Below, piece by piece: positions 43,759 to 52,099 of a stretch of DNA of 64,000 nucleotides. Every line of letters starts with the position of its first letter. Position 1 is the first letter of the stretch. Source of the DNA: Mariniphaga sp964559175 (GTDB lineage: Bacteria > Bacteroidota > Bacteroidia > Bacteroidales > Prolixibacteraceae); NCBI GenBank assembly GCA_964559175.1, contig CAZLGT010000001.1:143333-207332 (forward strand). Reading direction: 5' to 3'. The notes under the pieces were generated by a model, which saw only the letters and a program-made list of their open reading frames with translations, made no database searches and was not told the DNA's origin. A program made the position numbers and the translations under genes.

Positions 43759-45318
43759 TTAATCCTGAAAGTAATAATATTTAGCTATTTCATTAAACTG
43801 TTCAATTTGCTCTTTTTGCCATTTTTTCTTTTTACCCAGTTCTTTTGCCATCAGTTTAGCTACTTCCGGAGCAATGCGTACGCTTTCCCGGGCATCGAGA
43901 AAAAGGGCTCTTGTCCTCCTTGCAAGTACATCCTCAACTGTGCGGCCCCACTCCTTTCTGACAGCCCATGCTACCTGTGATTTGCGTATTTGCAATTTTT
44001 CGCTCAGCCATCCGCCCCAACCGTTTTCTTCCTCTTCAATGGCCAAAATTTCTTCCTTGTCCAGTCCGTATGACGCCATTGGGTCGGTTGGGTCCATGTC
44101 CATACGATAACCATGAACAGGCAAGTGGTGTGTTATGCAATCACGTTCTGCCAGGCCTCCCAGCATAATGGCTTTATCTATAGTATCTTCAGCCATTTTC
44201 CGGTAAGTGGTCCACTTGCCGCCAATTATGGTTATCAAACCAGAAACGGAAATCAGAATTTTATGTCCGCGGGAAATTTCCTTGGTCGCCTTTTTTCCTC
44301 CCTCTGGTTTAGCCAGGGGTCTAAGTCCTGCAAAAACGCTTAGTACATCCTTTCGGGTGGGTTGTTTAACCAGATATTGCCCGGCGGTTTGCAGAACAAA
44401 ATCAACTTCCGAATCCAGTGCCACGGGCTCAAGTGAATGATTTTCTATTAGCGTGTCTGTTGTTCCCACAACCACGTGGTTATGCCATGGAACGGCAAAC
44501 ATTACCCGTCCGTCGGAAGTATGGGGAACCATAATGGCATAATCGTTGGGAAGATAGCTTTTATCCAGAATCAGGTGAATTCCCTGGCTGGGCGTTATCA
44601 TTTCGGGTTTTCCGGGTTCGTCCATTTGAATGACTTCATCGGCAAACACACCGGTGGCGTTAATAACCACTTTCGATTTAATTTTAATCTCTTCTCCGGT
44701 TTCCTGTTCTACTGCAACCACGCCGTTTACAAGTTCACCGTTTTTCATTAGTTGGGTAACTTTGCAATGGTTCAGTAAAGTAGCGCCATAATCAACTGCA
44801 GTTAAAGCAAGTGTAACGGCCATGCGCGAATCGTCAAACTGACCATCCTGATATATTACACCACCTTTTAATCCTTCCTGTTCAACCGTTGGTAAAGCTT
44901 CAATAGCTTCCTCCCGCGACAAATGTTTGGAAGGCCCGAGGCCCAGTTTCCCGGCCATAAAGTCGTAAACCTTCAATCCAACGGTATAAAAAGGTCCGCC
45001 CCACCAATCGTAAGTTGTAATTATAAACGACTGGTTGGTTACCATGTGTGGCGCATTTTTAAACATCAGACCGCGTTCTTTCAGTGCCTCGAAAACCAGT
45101 GAAACATCGCCCTGTTGTAAATAGCGGACACCGCCGTGAACCAGCTTGGTACTGCGGCTCGAAGTCCCTTTCGAAAAATCGACCTGCTCGAGCAATAGGG
45201 TTTTGTAACCGCGCGAAGCAGCATCCACGGCACATCCCAGCCCGGTAGCTCCCCCGCCAATTATCACAATATCCCACTTTGTTTTCCTTATTTTTTTCAG
45301 AGTTACTTCTCGTTCCAT
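43759..45318 (-). CDS. glpD: aerobic-type glycerol-3-phosphate dehydrogenase
   Basis: A 519-residue FAD enzyme oxidising G3P to dihydroxyacetone phosphate and passing electrons to quinones. Motifs: WDIVIIGGGATGLGCAVDAA (FAD fold), SSRSTKLVHGGVRYLQQGD, GVIYQDGQFDDSRMAV and the C-terminal DAO domain with VAWAVRKEWGRTVEDVLARR. Second gene of the glycerol operon, 33 bp after glpK. Confidence 0.94.
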   Translation of the reverse strand: MEREVTLKKIRKTKWDIVIIGGGATGLGCAVDAASRGYKTLLLEQVDFSKGTSSRSTKLVHGGVRYLQQGDVSLVFEALKERGLMFKNAPHMVTNQSFIITTYDWWGGPFYTVGLKVYDFMAGKLGLGPSKHLSREEAIEALPTVEQEGLKGGVIYQDGQFDDSRMAVTLALTAVDYGATLLNHCKVTQLMKNGELVNGVVAVEQETGEEIKIKSKVVINATGVFADEVIQMDEPGKPEMITPSQGIHLILDKSYLPNDYAIMVPHTSDGRVMFAVPWHNHVVVGTTDTLIENHSLEPVALDSEVDFVLQTAGQYLVKQPTRKDVLSVFAGLRPLAKPEGGKKATKEISRGHKILISVSGLITIIGGKWTTYRKMAEDTIDKAIMLGGLAERDCITHHLPVHGYRMDMDPTDPMASYGLDKEEILAIEEEENGWGGWLSEKLQIRKSQVAWAVRKEWGRTVEDVLARRTRALFLDARESVRIAPEVAKLMAKELGKKKKWQKEQIEQFNEIAKYYYFQD

Positions 45319-45351
45319 AACTTTATTCTTTGTTTGTTTTCTGATGATTCA

Positions 45352-46848
45352 TCAATGTGATTCATACCACGCCTTGCTTCTTTCCACAGCCTTTTTCCAG
45401 TTCGAAATCACTTTTTCAAATTCCGCCCTGTTTTCAGCCGGTTGAAATTTGCGGTCCACCTGCCACTGTTCTTTCACATCAATTATACTTTTCCAGAAAC
45501 CGGTTGCCAGACCTGCCAGATAAGCTGCTCCCAAGGCAGTTGTTTCAGTTACTTTGGGTCGAATAACATCGGTATTCACCATATCGGCCTGAATTTGCAT
45601 GAGCAGATTATTTACTGCAGCGCCACCATCCACCCGAAGTTCATGCACATCAATACCGGAATCTTCAGCCATGGTTTCTATCACTTCCATTGAACGTAAT
45701 GCGATGGCTTCAAGTGCTGCCCGGGCGATATGAGCTCTCCCGGTTCCGCGGCTCAATCCGATGATGGTTCCGGCAGCATATTGATCCCAATGCGGAGCCC
45801 CCAGACCGACAAAGGCCTGCACAAACGAAACACCACCGCTGTCGGGTACCTGCGATGCCAGGTCCTCAATTTCAGCCGAAGATTTGATAATTCCCAGTTG
45901 ATCGCGCAACCACTGAACCACCGCGCCGGCCACAAAAATGCTCCCCTCAAGCGCGTAAGTGGTTTTACCGTTTACCTGCCAGGCAATGGTTGTAAGCAGT
46001 TTATGTTTTGAAGCAATGGGTTTGCTGCCGGTATTCATAACCACAAAACAGCCTGTACCGTAAGTGTTTTTCACCATTCCTTCTTTTATACACATTTGTC
46101 CGAATAACGCAGCCTGCTGGTCGCCGGCAATTCCGGCCACAGGAATTTCTTCCCCGAGCAATTCCTTTTCTGTTTTCCCGTAAATCTCGCTGCTTTGTTT
46201 TACTTCGGGCAGCATTTCTTTCGGAACTCCCAGTATTTCAAGCAATTCATCGTCCCATTCCAGAGTATGAATATTGAAAAGCAAAGTGCGGCTGGCGTTG
46301 GTAACATCAGTAATGTGAAGTTTTCCACCCGTAAGTTTCCAAACGAGCCAGGTATCCACGGTTCCAAAAGCCAGTTTTCCGGCTTGTGCCAGTTCGCGAA
46401 TACCTTCCACATTGTCCAGAATCCACTTTATTTTTGTTCCGGAAAAGTAGGCATCGATAACCAGACCGGTTTTTACAGCAAAAGTATGTTCCAATCTGCG
46501 GTCTTTTAATTCGTCGCAGATGCCTGCAGTTCTCCGGTCTTGCCAAACAATGGCGTTATAAACCGGCTCACCGGTTTCACGGTTCCAAATCAAGGTGGTT
46601 TCGCGCTGATTGGTAATTCCAATGCCGGCTATTTCCGAAGGAGAAATTTCATTTTTTTCCAAAACTTCGCGGGCTACTCTCAATTGACTTTCCCAGATGT
46701 CGGACGGACGGTGTTCCACCCATCCCGGTCGGGGATAAATCTGTTCGAATTCCTGTTGGGCAGTTCCGGTAATTTCGCCTGAATGATTGAATAGAATGGC
46801 CCGGTTACTAGTGGTGCCTGAGTCGAGTGCAAGAATGTATTTACGCAT
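45352..46848 (-). CDS. glpK: glycerol kinase
   Basis: It phosphorylates glycerol to G3P. The 498-residue protein shows LALDSGTTSNRAILFNHSG, ITNQRETTLIWNRETG, WIPD-like tail motifs and the GxxxDGG block in HELRVDGGAAVNNLLMQIQ, all of the FGGY kinase GlpK type. First gene of the operon and divergent from gpsA; the shared 101 bp region must hold both promoters. Confidence 0.96.
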   Translation of the reverse strand: MRKYILALDSGTTSNRAILFNHSGEITGTAQQEFEQIYPRPGWVEHRPSDIWESQLRVAREVLEKNEISPSEIAGIGITNQRETTLIWNRETGEPVYNAIVWQDRRTAGICDELKDRRLEHTFAVKTGLVIDAYFSGTKIKWILDNVEGIRELAQAGKLAFGTVDTWLVWKLTGGKLHITDVTNASRTLLFNIHTLEWDDELLEILGVPKEMLPEVKQSSEIYGKTEKELLGEEIPVAGIAGDQQAALFGQMCIKEGMVKNTYGTGCFVVMNTGSKPIASKHKLLTTIAWQVNGKTTYALEGSIFVAGAVVQWLRDQLGIIKSSAEIEDLASQVPDSGGVSFVQAFVGLGAPHWDQYAAGTIIGLSRGTGRAHIARAALEAIALRSMEVIETMAEDSGIDVHELRVDGGAAVNNLLMQIQADMVNTDVIRPKVTETTALGAAYLAGLATGFWKSIIDVKEQWQVDRKFQPAENRAEFEKVISNWKKAVERSKAWYESH

Positions 46849-46930
46849 TGTTCTGATTAATTTTATTGATTTTTTATGCTTTGAAAATACAACATTTCTG
46901 CTAAATTGAAAGAAAATATTTCATTCTTCT

Positions 46931-46938
46931 TATTTTTG
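46931..46938 (+). promoter_or_regulatory. -7 promoter element (TATTTTTG) for gpsA
   Basis: Exact TAnnTTTG match. A TTG at 46906-46908, 22 bp upstream, is a possible -33 element. The predicted leader is only about 5-11 nt. Confidence 0.55.
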
Positions 46939-46949
46939 CCATGAAATAA

Positions 46950-47954
46950 ATGAAGATGAATATTAAGACAAACAAGGTTGGGATTATCGGAAGTGGAAGC
47001 TGGGGTACTGCCATTGCCAAAATGCTGCTGGAAAACGCGGAACAAATCAACTGGTTTTTTCGCAGAACAGAAACGATAGAGAGCTTTAAAGCATTGGGAA
47101 ATAATCCACGGTATTTGCAAAGTGTGGAATTTGATGTTGACCGGATTCATTTTTATAATGATGTAGATTTGCTTGTTGATGATTCTGACATCATTATTTT
47201 AGCTGTTCCGTCTGCCTTCCTTCCCGAAATGCTTGACGGACTGAAAACCGACCTCAGTCAGAAATATTTTTTGTCAGGAATTAAAGGAATTGTAACCAGT
47301 GAAAACCTTTTGGTAGTAGAGTACCTGAACAAGTATTTTGGCGTTCCGAATGAAAGTGTTGGGGTAATTGCAGGTCCGTGCCACGCTGAAGAAGTGGCAC
47401 TTGAAAAGTTGTCGTACCTGACTTTAGCCAGTACCGACGAAGCCAAAGCCATCAGCTTTGCCAAACTGCTTCAAAGCCATTACATTTCCGTTTCAACATC
47501 CGACGACATCTGGGGAACAGAATATGCCACTGTTATCAAAAACATTATTGCCATTGGCGCAGGGGTTGCACACGGACTTCGTTATGGCGACAATTTCCAG
47601 GCTACGCTGGTTTCCAATGCCATTCAGGAAATCAAACGTTTTGTGGATGCCGTTCACCCCATTTCCCGCGACATCAAAGATTCGGCATACCTTGGCGATC
47701 TGATAGTTACTGTATATTCTCAATTCAGCCGGAACAGGTTGCTTGGTACACTCATTGGCAGAGGTTATTCGGTACGCAATGCTTTTCTGGATATGAACAT
47801 GGTGGCCGAAGGATATTACGCCTCGAAATCCATTCACGTAATCAACCAGCAATATAATGTTTCCATGCCAATATGTGAAACGGTTTACCGGATTTTGTAT
47901 GAAAATGCACCGCCGAAAAAAGAGATGTTGCTGTTAACCGGGAAACTGAGTTGA
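46950..47954 (+). CDS. gpsA: NAD(P)-dependent glycerol-3-phosphate dehydrogenase
   Basis: It reduces dihydroxyacetone phosphate to G3P for lipid synthesis. The 334-residue protein has the Rossmann motif VGIIGSGSWGTAIAKML, the LSGIKGIV block and the active-site Lys region VIKNIIAIGAGVAHGLRYGDN. The second Met (46956) is an alternative start. It is divergent from glpK, placing the G3P-forming and G3P-consuming pathways back to back. Confidence 0.93.
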   Translation: MKMNIKTNKVGIIGSGSWGTAIAKMLLENAEQINWFFRRTETIESFKALGNNPRYLQSVEFDVDRIHFYNDVDLLVDDSDIIILAVPSAFLPEMLDGLKTDLSQKYFLSGIKGIVTSENLLVVEYLNKYFGVPNESVGVIAGPCHAEEVALEKLSYLTLASTDEAKAISFAKLLQSHYISVSTSDDIWGTEYATVIKNIIAIGAGVAHGLRYGDNFQATLVSNAIQEIKRFVDAVHPISRDIKDSAYLGDLIVTVYSQFSRNRLLGTLIGRGYSVRNAFLDMNMVAEGYYASKSIHVINQQYNVSMPICETVYRILYENAPPKKEMLLLTGKLS

Positions 47955-48031
47955 AAAGATAGTGTCGTTTCTGATTGCGCGGTTCGCCCGAATGGATGCC
48001 TTCGGCAGAAAGCACTCCCCAAACAGGTCTT

Positions 48032-49678
48032 CTATCGCATTTCTTTATAGGCATTTATCAATCCACTGGTAGAAGCATCGTGTCCGGTAACCGGCTTGTC
48101 ACTTTCCAATTCGGGCAAAATAGCGTTGGCCAGTTGTTTCCCCAGTTCCACACCCCACTGGTCGAAACTGTAAATGTTCCAGATAATTCCCTGCACAAAA
48201 ATTTTGTGCTCATACATGGCAATTAAAGAACCCAGTGTTCGCGGAGTGAGTTTTTTTAACAGGATGGAATTGGTGGGTACATTCCCCGGAAATACTTTGA
48301 ACGGTGTGAGTGCAGCAATTTCCTCATCCGATTTTCCGGCGGCTTTCAATTCGGCAATCACTTGTTCTTCCGTTTTTCCAACCATCAGCGCTTCAGTTTG
48401 TGCAAAAAAATTGGCCAGCAGTTTCTGGTGGTGGTCGCCAATTTGGTTGTGGTTAATTGCAGCAGCAATAAAATCGCACGGAATCAGTTTGGTGCCCTGG
48501 TGAATGAGCTGATAAAAAGCGTGTTGCCCGTTGGTTCCAGGTTCGCCCCAAATGATTGGGCCGGTTTGATATTCCACCGGTTCGCCGTTGCGGTCCACAT
48601 ATTTTCCGTTACTTTCCATGTTTCCCTGCTGGAAATAAGCGGCAAAACGGTGCATGTACTGGTCGTAAGGCAAAATTGCCTCGGTTTCGGCGCCGAAAAA
48701 ATTATTGTACCAAATTCCGAAAAGCGCAAGGATTACCGGGATATTTTTATCGAATTCGGTGTTGCGGAAATGGTTGTCCATAGCATGGGCGCCTCCCAGA
48801 AGCTCAATATAGTTTTCAAAACCAATTCCCAAAACAATGGAAAGACCGATAGCTGACCAGAGCGAATAACGGCCGCCTACCCAGTCCCAGAACCGGAACA
48901 TATTTTTAGTATCGATGCCAAATTTCGCCACTTCTTTTTCGTTGGTGGAAACAGCCACAAAATGGTTTTTTACAAAACCTTCATCATTTGCGGCTTCTAA
49001 AAACCACTCCCGGGCCGTATTGGCATTGGTCATGGTTTCCTGCGTGGTAAACGTTTTAGAGGCCACAATAAATAGTGTGGTTTCCGGATCAACCTTTTTC
49101 AGCGTTTCAGCAATGTGCGTTCCGTCCACGTTGGAAACAAAATGCAAATTAAGGTGATTTTTGTAAGGTTTCAGCGCTTCGGTAACCATTAACGGGCCGA
49201 GGTCGGAGCCGCCGATGCCAATGTTTACGATATCGGTAATGGCTTTGCCGGTATAACCTTTCCATTCGCCGGAAATTACTTTTTCAGAAAAACTTTTCAT
49301 TTGGTCGAGCACTGCATTGACCTCGGGCATTACATCTTTTCCGTCAACCAAAACGGGTGCATTGCTCTGGTTGCGCAAAGCCACATGCAGTACGGAACGG
49401 TTCTCGGTGGCATTAATTTTTTTACCCAAAAACATGCTTTCAATGGCATCTTTCAATTTACATTCTGTGGCCAGTTCCAACAGGATTTCGCGTGCTTTAT
49501 CATCAACAATGTTTTTCGAGAAATCAACAAGTATATCTTCAAACTTCAGTGAATAATTTTGAAAGCGGTTGGAATCCTTTTCGAAAATTTCTTTCATGTG
49601 GGTGCCTTCAAAACTAAAATAATGATCTTCCAGTTTTTCCCAGGCTGCTGTGGTCATCGGATTTATTTTTGGCAACAT
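48032..49678 (-). CDS. pgi: glucose-6-phosphate isomerase
   Basis: It interconverts glucose-6- and fructose-6-phosphate. The ATG at 49678 (MLPKINPMTTAAWEKL, 548 residues) is preferred to an upstream in-frame start, since homologues begin near MTTAAW. Motifs: DIVNIGIGGSDLGPLMVTEAL, VASKTFTTQETMTNA, WDWVGGRYSLWSAIGL and QGGMES-like QQGNMESNGK, with the C-terminal FDQWGVELGK. A TATCTTTG element lies 97 bp upstream. It converges on gpsA. Confidence 0.95.
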   Translation of the reverse strand: MLPKINPMTTAAWEKLEDHYFSFEGTHMKEIFEKDSNRFQNYSLKFEDILVDFSKNIVDDKAREILLELATECKLKDAIESMFLGKKINATENRSVLHVALRNQSNAPVLVDGKDVMPEVNAVLDQMKSFSEKVISGEWKGYTGKAITDIVNIGIGGSDLGPLMVTEALKPYKNHLNLHFVSNVDGTHIAETLKKVDPETTLFIVASKTFTTQETMTNANTAREWFLEAANDEGFVKNHFVAVSTNEKEVAKFGIDTKNMFRFWDWVGGRYSLWSAIGLSIVLGIGFENYIELLGGAHAMDNHFRNTEFDKNIPVILALFGIWYNNFFGAETEAILPYDQYMHRFAAYFQQGNMESNGKYVDRNGEPVEYQTGPIIWGEPGTNGQHAFYQLIHQGTKLIPCDFIAAAINHNQIGDHHQKLLANFFAQTEALMVGKTEEQVIAELKAAGKSDEEIAALTPFKVFPGNVPTNSILLKKLTPRTLGSLIAMYEHKIFVQGIIWNIYSFDQWGVELGKQLANAILPELESDKPVTGHDASTSGLINAYKEMR

Positions 49679-49774
49679 ATTTTTTATTTTTTTTGATGGT
49701 TTCGAATACAATTTCAGTTCGTTAAAACAGGAATCATTGCATCATTTTTAGCGATACTATGACGAATACTGTTG

Positions 49775-49782
49775 CAAAGATA
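49775..49782 (-). promoter_or_regulatory. -7 promoter element (TATCTTTG) for pgi
   Basis: Exact TAnnTTTG match on the minus strand, giving a leader of about 90 nt before the ATG at 49678. Confidence 0.5.
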
Positions 49783-49939
49783 ATTTTTTGAAGATATTAC
49801 CGCTATTTCCGTAACCATGCTTAATCAATTTTTAAGTTTTCCGGTTATTCCGGAAATTGAATAAATCAAATTCCGAACCGTTGAGTTATTTTTTTTAATT
49901 TTAGAGTCAAATTAAAATCGATATATTAAAAGATAACCT

Positions 49940-51232
49940 ATGAAACAATTCTTTTTCGCTCTGCTGATTCTGTTCATGGGAACAGGATTATTTGCCCAAA
50001 CCAAATCCATCCAAAAATCGCCGGTTTTAACCGAAGCATCACCCGAAAGTGTTGGGATTTCTCCCGAACGCCTGGCCCGAATCGACCAAATGTGTGAAGA
50101 GGCTGTTTCAGAAGGCCAGGTTCCGGGAATTGTTACACTTGTTGCCCGCGACGGAATAATTGTGCACTGGAAAGCTTACGGACTGGCCTGTAATGAGGAA
50201 GGACGCAAGCTTAAACGCGACGATATTTTTCGAATTGCTTCACAAACAAAAGCCATTACATCAACGGCTGTTATGATGCTTTGGGAAGAAGGAAATTTTC
50301 AGCTCGACGATCCCATTTCGAAATATATTCCAGAATTTGAAAATCCCCAGGTGCTGAGTTCATTTGAAAACAACGATACCACATGGACAAGAATTCCTGC
50401 AAACAAAGAAATTACAATACGGCACCTGCTCACCCACACATCAGGCATTGGGTACGGAATGGTTGACGGTGACGAACGCATGAAAATGATTAGCCAAAAA
50501 GCTTGTATTACCGAACTGTTTACCACGGAGGAGGTTTATATTGGCGATGTTGTAAAACGGCTTGCCAAACTGCCGTTGCACCACCATCCCGGCGAAAAAT
50601 ATACGTACAGTATGGGTGTCGATGTGCTGGGGTACCTTGTTGAAGTGGTTTCAGGAATGCCGTTCGATGAATTCCTCAAAACCCGTATTTTCGATCCACT
50701 TGGTATGAACGACACCCGGTTTTATTTTCCCGAATCGAAAGCTGACCGCCTGGTAGCCGTTCAGCGCAAAGTGGACGGAAAGTGGAAGAAATATCCGGTT
50801 ACTTTTTACGACCCGGAGTATCCGGTGAAAGGTGCAAAAACCTTTTTCTCAGGGGGCGCCGGGCTTTCGAGTACTGCAAAAGATTATGCTACTTTTCTGC
50901 AAATGTACCTCAATGGCGGCGAATACAACGGAGTGCGCTTATTGAGCCGGACTACGGTTCGTAGTATGATGGGAAATCAATCCGGTGAACTGTTTCCCGG
51001 AATTGAAAGATACCACGGACTGTCATTTGGCGTGGTTACACCCGAGGGGCAGCGCAAGGGTGGTTGGGGCAGCACCGGTACTTTCGACTGGGGCGGCTAT
51101 TTCAATACGCAGTATTTTGCCGACCCGGCAGAAAACATCATTGGCATCATTATGAAACAAACCCAGGGCCCCACCAATGACCAGACAGGCTGGAAGTTCA
51201 GGCAACTTGTTTTTCAAACCATAGATGACTGA
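49940..51232 (+). CDS. secreted beta-lactamase-related serine hydrolase
   Basis: A 430-residue exported protein; the signal ends MGTGLFAQ. Class C beta-lactamase/EstB features: FRIASQTKAIT (SxxK nucleophile, near residue 97), YTYSMGVDVLGYLVE (Tyr of YxN; the Asn position reads Met, as in many esterases), and FDWGGYFNTQYF replacing KTG by WGG. This combination points to an esterase or peptidase-like hydrolase, not antibiotic resistance. It stands alone. Confidence 0.87.
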   Translation: MKQFFFALLILFMGTGLFAQTKSIQKSPVLTEASPESVGISPERLARIDQMCEEAVSEGQVPGIVTLVARDGIIVHWKAYGLACNEEGRKLKRDDIFRIASQTKAITSTAVMMLWEEGNFQLDDPISKYIPEFENPQVLSSFENNDTTWTRIPANKEITIRHLLTHTSGIGYGMVDGDERMKMISQKACITELFTTEEVYIGDVVKRLAKLPLHHHPGEKYTYSMGVDVLGYLVEVVSGMPFDEFLKTRIFDPLGMNDTRFYFPESKADRLVAVQRKVDGKWKKYPVTFYDPEYPVKGAKTFFSGGAGLSSTAKDYATFLQMYLNGGEYNGVRLLSRTTVRSMMGNQSGELFPGIERYHGLSFGVVTPEGQRKGGWGSTGTFDWGGYFNTQYFADPAENIIGIIMKQTQGPTNDQTGWKFRQLVFQTIDD

Positions 51233-51331
51233 GATAAGAATGGCATTATTAATTTTAGGATAACAGAATGATCAGCGATTGAATTTAAACTTTGGTCTCA
51301 GGTCTTCCGTCTTCTGTCTAATCTTTTTAAA

Positions 51332-52045
51332 ATGAACAGAGTAAAAGAGCTCGCAAAAATGATTGACCACTCCATTCTTCATCCAACCATGACAGATGAA
51401 GATTTACGCAGGGAGTGTGAAGTAGCTAAAAAATACGAAGTAGCATCGGTTTGCGTAAAGCCGTATGCTGTAAAACAAGCCGTTGAAATACTCAAAGGCA
51501 GCGATGTGCTCGTGGGATGCGTAATCGGTTTTCCGGCAGGAAATTCGGCCATCGAAGTAAAAGTGTTTGAAGCCGAGGTGGCCTGCAACGACGGCGCTGT
51601 GGAAATCGACATGGTAATTAATATCGGCAAAGCATTGCAGGGCGACTGGAACTACATCGAACGCGAAATCGGCGCAGTAACCCAAAAATGCCACGAAAAC
51701 AGGGCCATTGTGAAAGTAATTTTTGAAACCGATTATGTAACCAAAAAAGAGGACATCATAAAATTGTGTGAAATTTGCACCAGGGTTGGCGCCGATTTTG
51801 TAAAAACTTCCTCAGGTTTTGGTTTTGTTAAAGGTGACGACGGAAAATATTCCTACACCGGAGCAACCATTCCCAACCTCGAGCTGATGAAAAAAAGTGT
51901 TGGCCCGGCGGTGAAAGTAAAAGCAGCCGGCGGGGTACGTACGCTCGATGGTTTACTGGCTGTTCAAAAAGCCGGATGCAGCCGTTGCGGCGCCACTGCC
52001 ACCATTGCCATGATGGAAGAAGCAAAACAGCGGTTTGGAAGCTAA
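51332..52045 (+). CDS. deoC: deoxyribose-phosphate aldolase
   Basis: It splits deoxyribose-5-phosphate into glyceraldehyde-3-phosphate and acetaldehyde. The 237-residue barrel has MIDHSILHPTMT, EIDMVINIGKAL, the Schiff-base Lys in ADFVKTSSGFG (near residue 158) and the second Lys in VKVKAAGGVRTL (near 186). It stands alone; no other deo gene is near. Confidence 0.95.
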   Translation: MNRVKELAKMIDHSILHPTMTDEDLRRECEVAKKYEVASVCVKPYAVKQAVEILKGSDVLVGCVIGFPAGNSAIEVKVFEAEVACNDGAVEIDMVINIGKALQGDWNYIEREIGAVTQKCHENRAIVKVIFETDYVTKKEDIIKLCEICTRVGADFVKTSSGFGFVKGDDGKYSYTGATIPNLELMKKSVGPAVKVKAAGGVRTLDGLLAVQKAGCSRCGATATIAMMEEAKQRFGS

Positions 52046-52099
52046 TTAACTGAAACCCGTGAGTTGGTGATTTCAGTTCGCTATTTCACTACTGAACCG

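Noticed and set aside
49940..51232. An antibiotic-resistance beta-lactamase
   Set aside because: The KTG box is replaced by WGG and YxN by YSM, the pattern of EstB-type esterases and related hydrolases.
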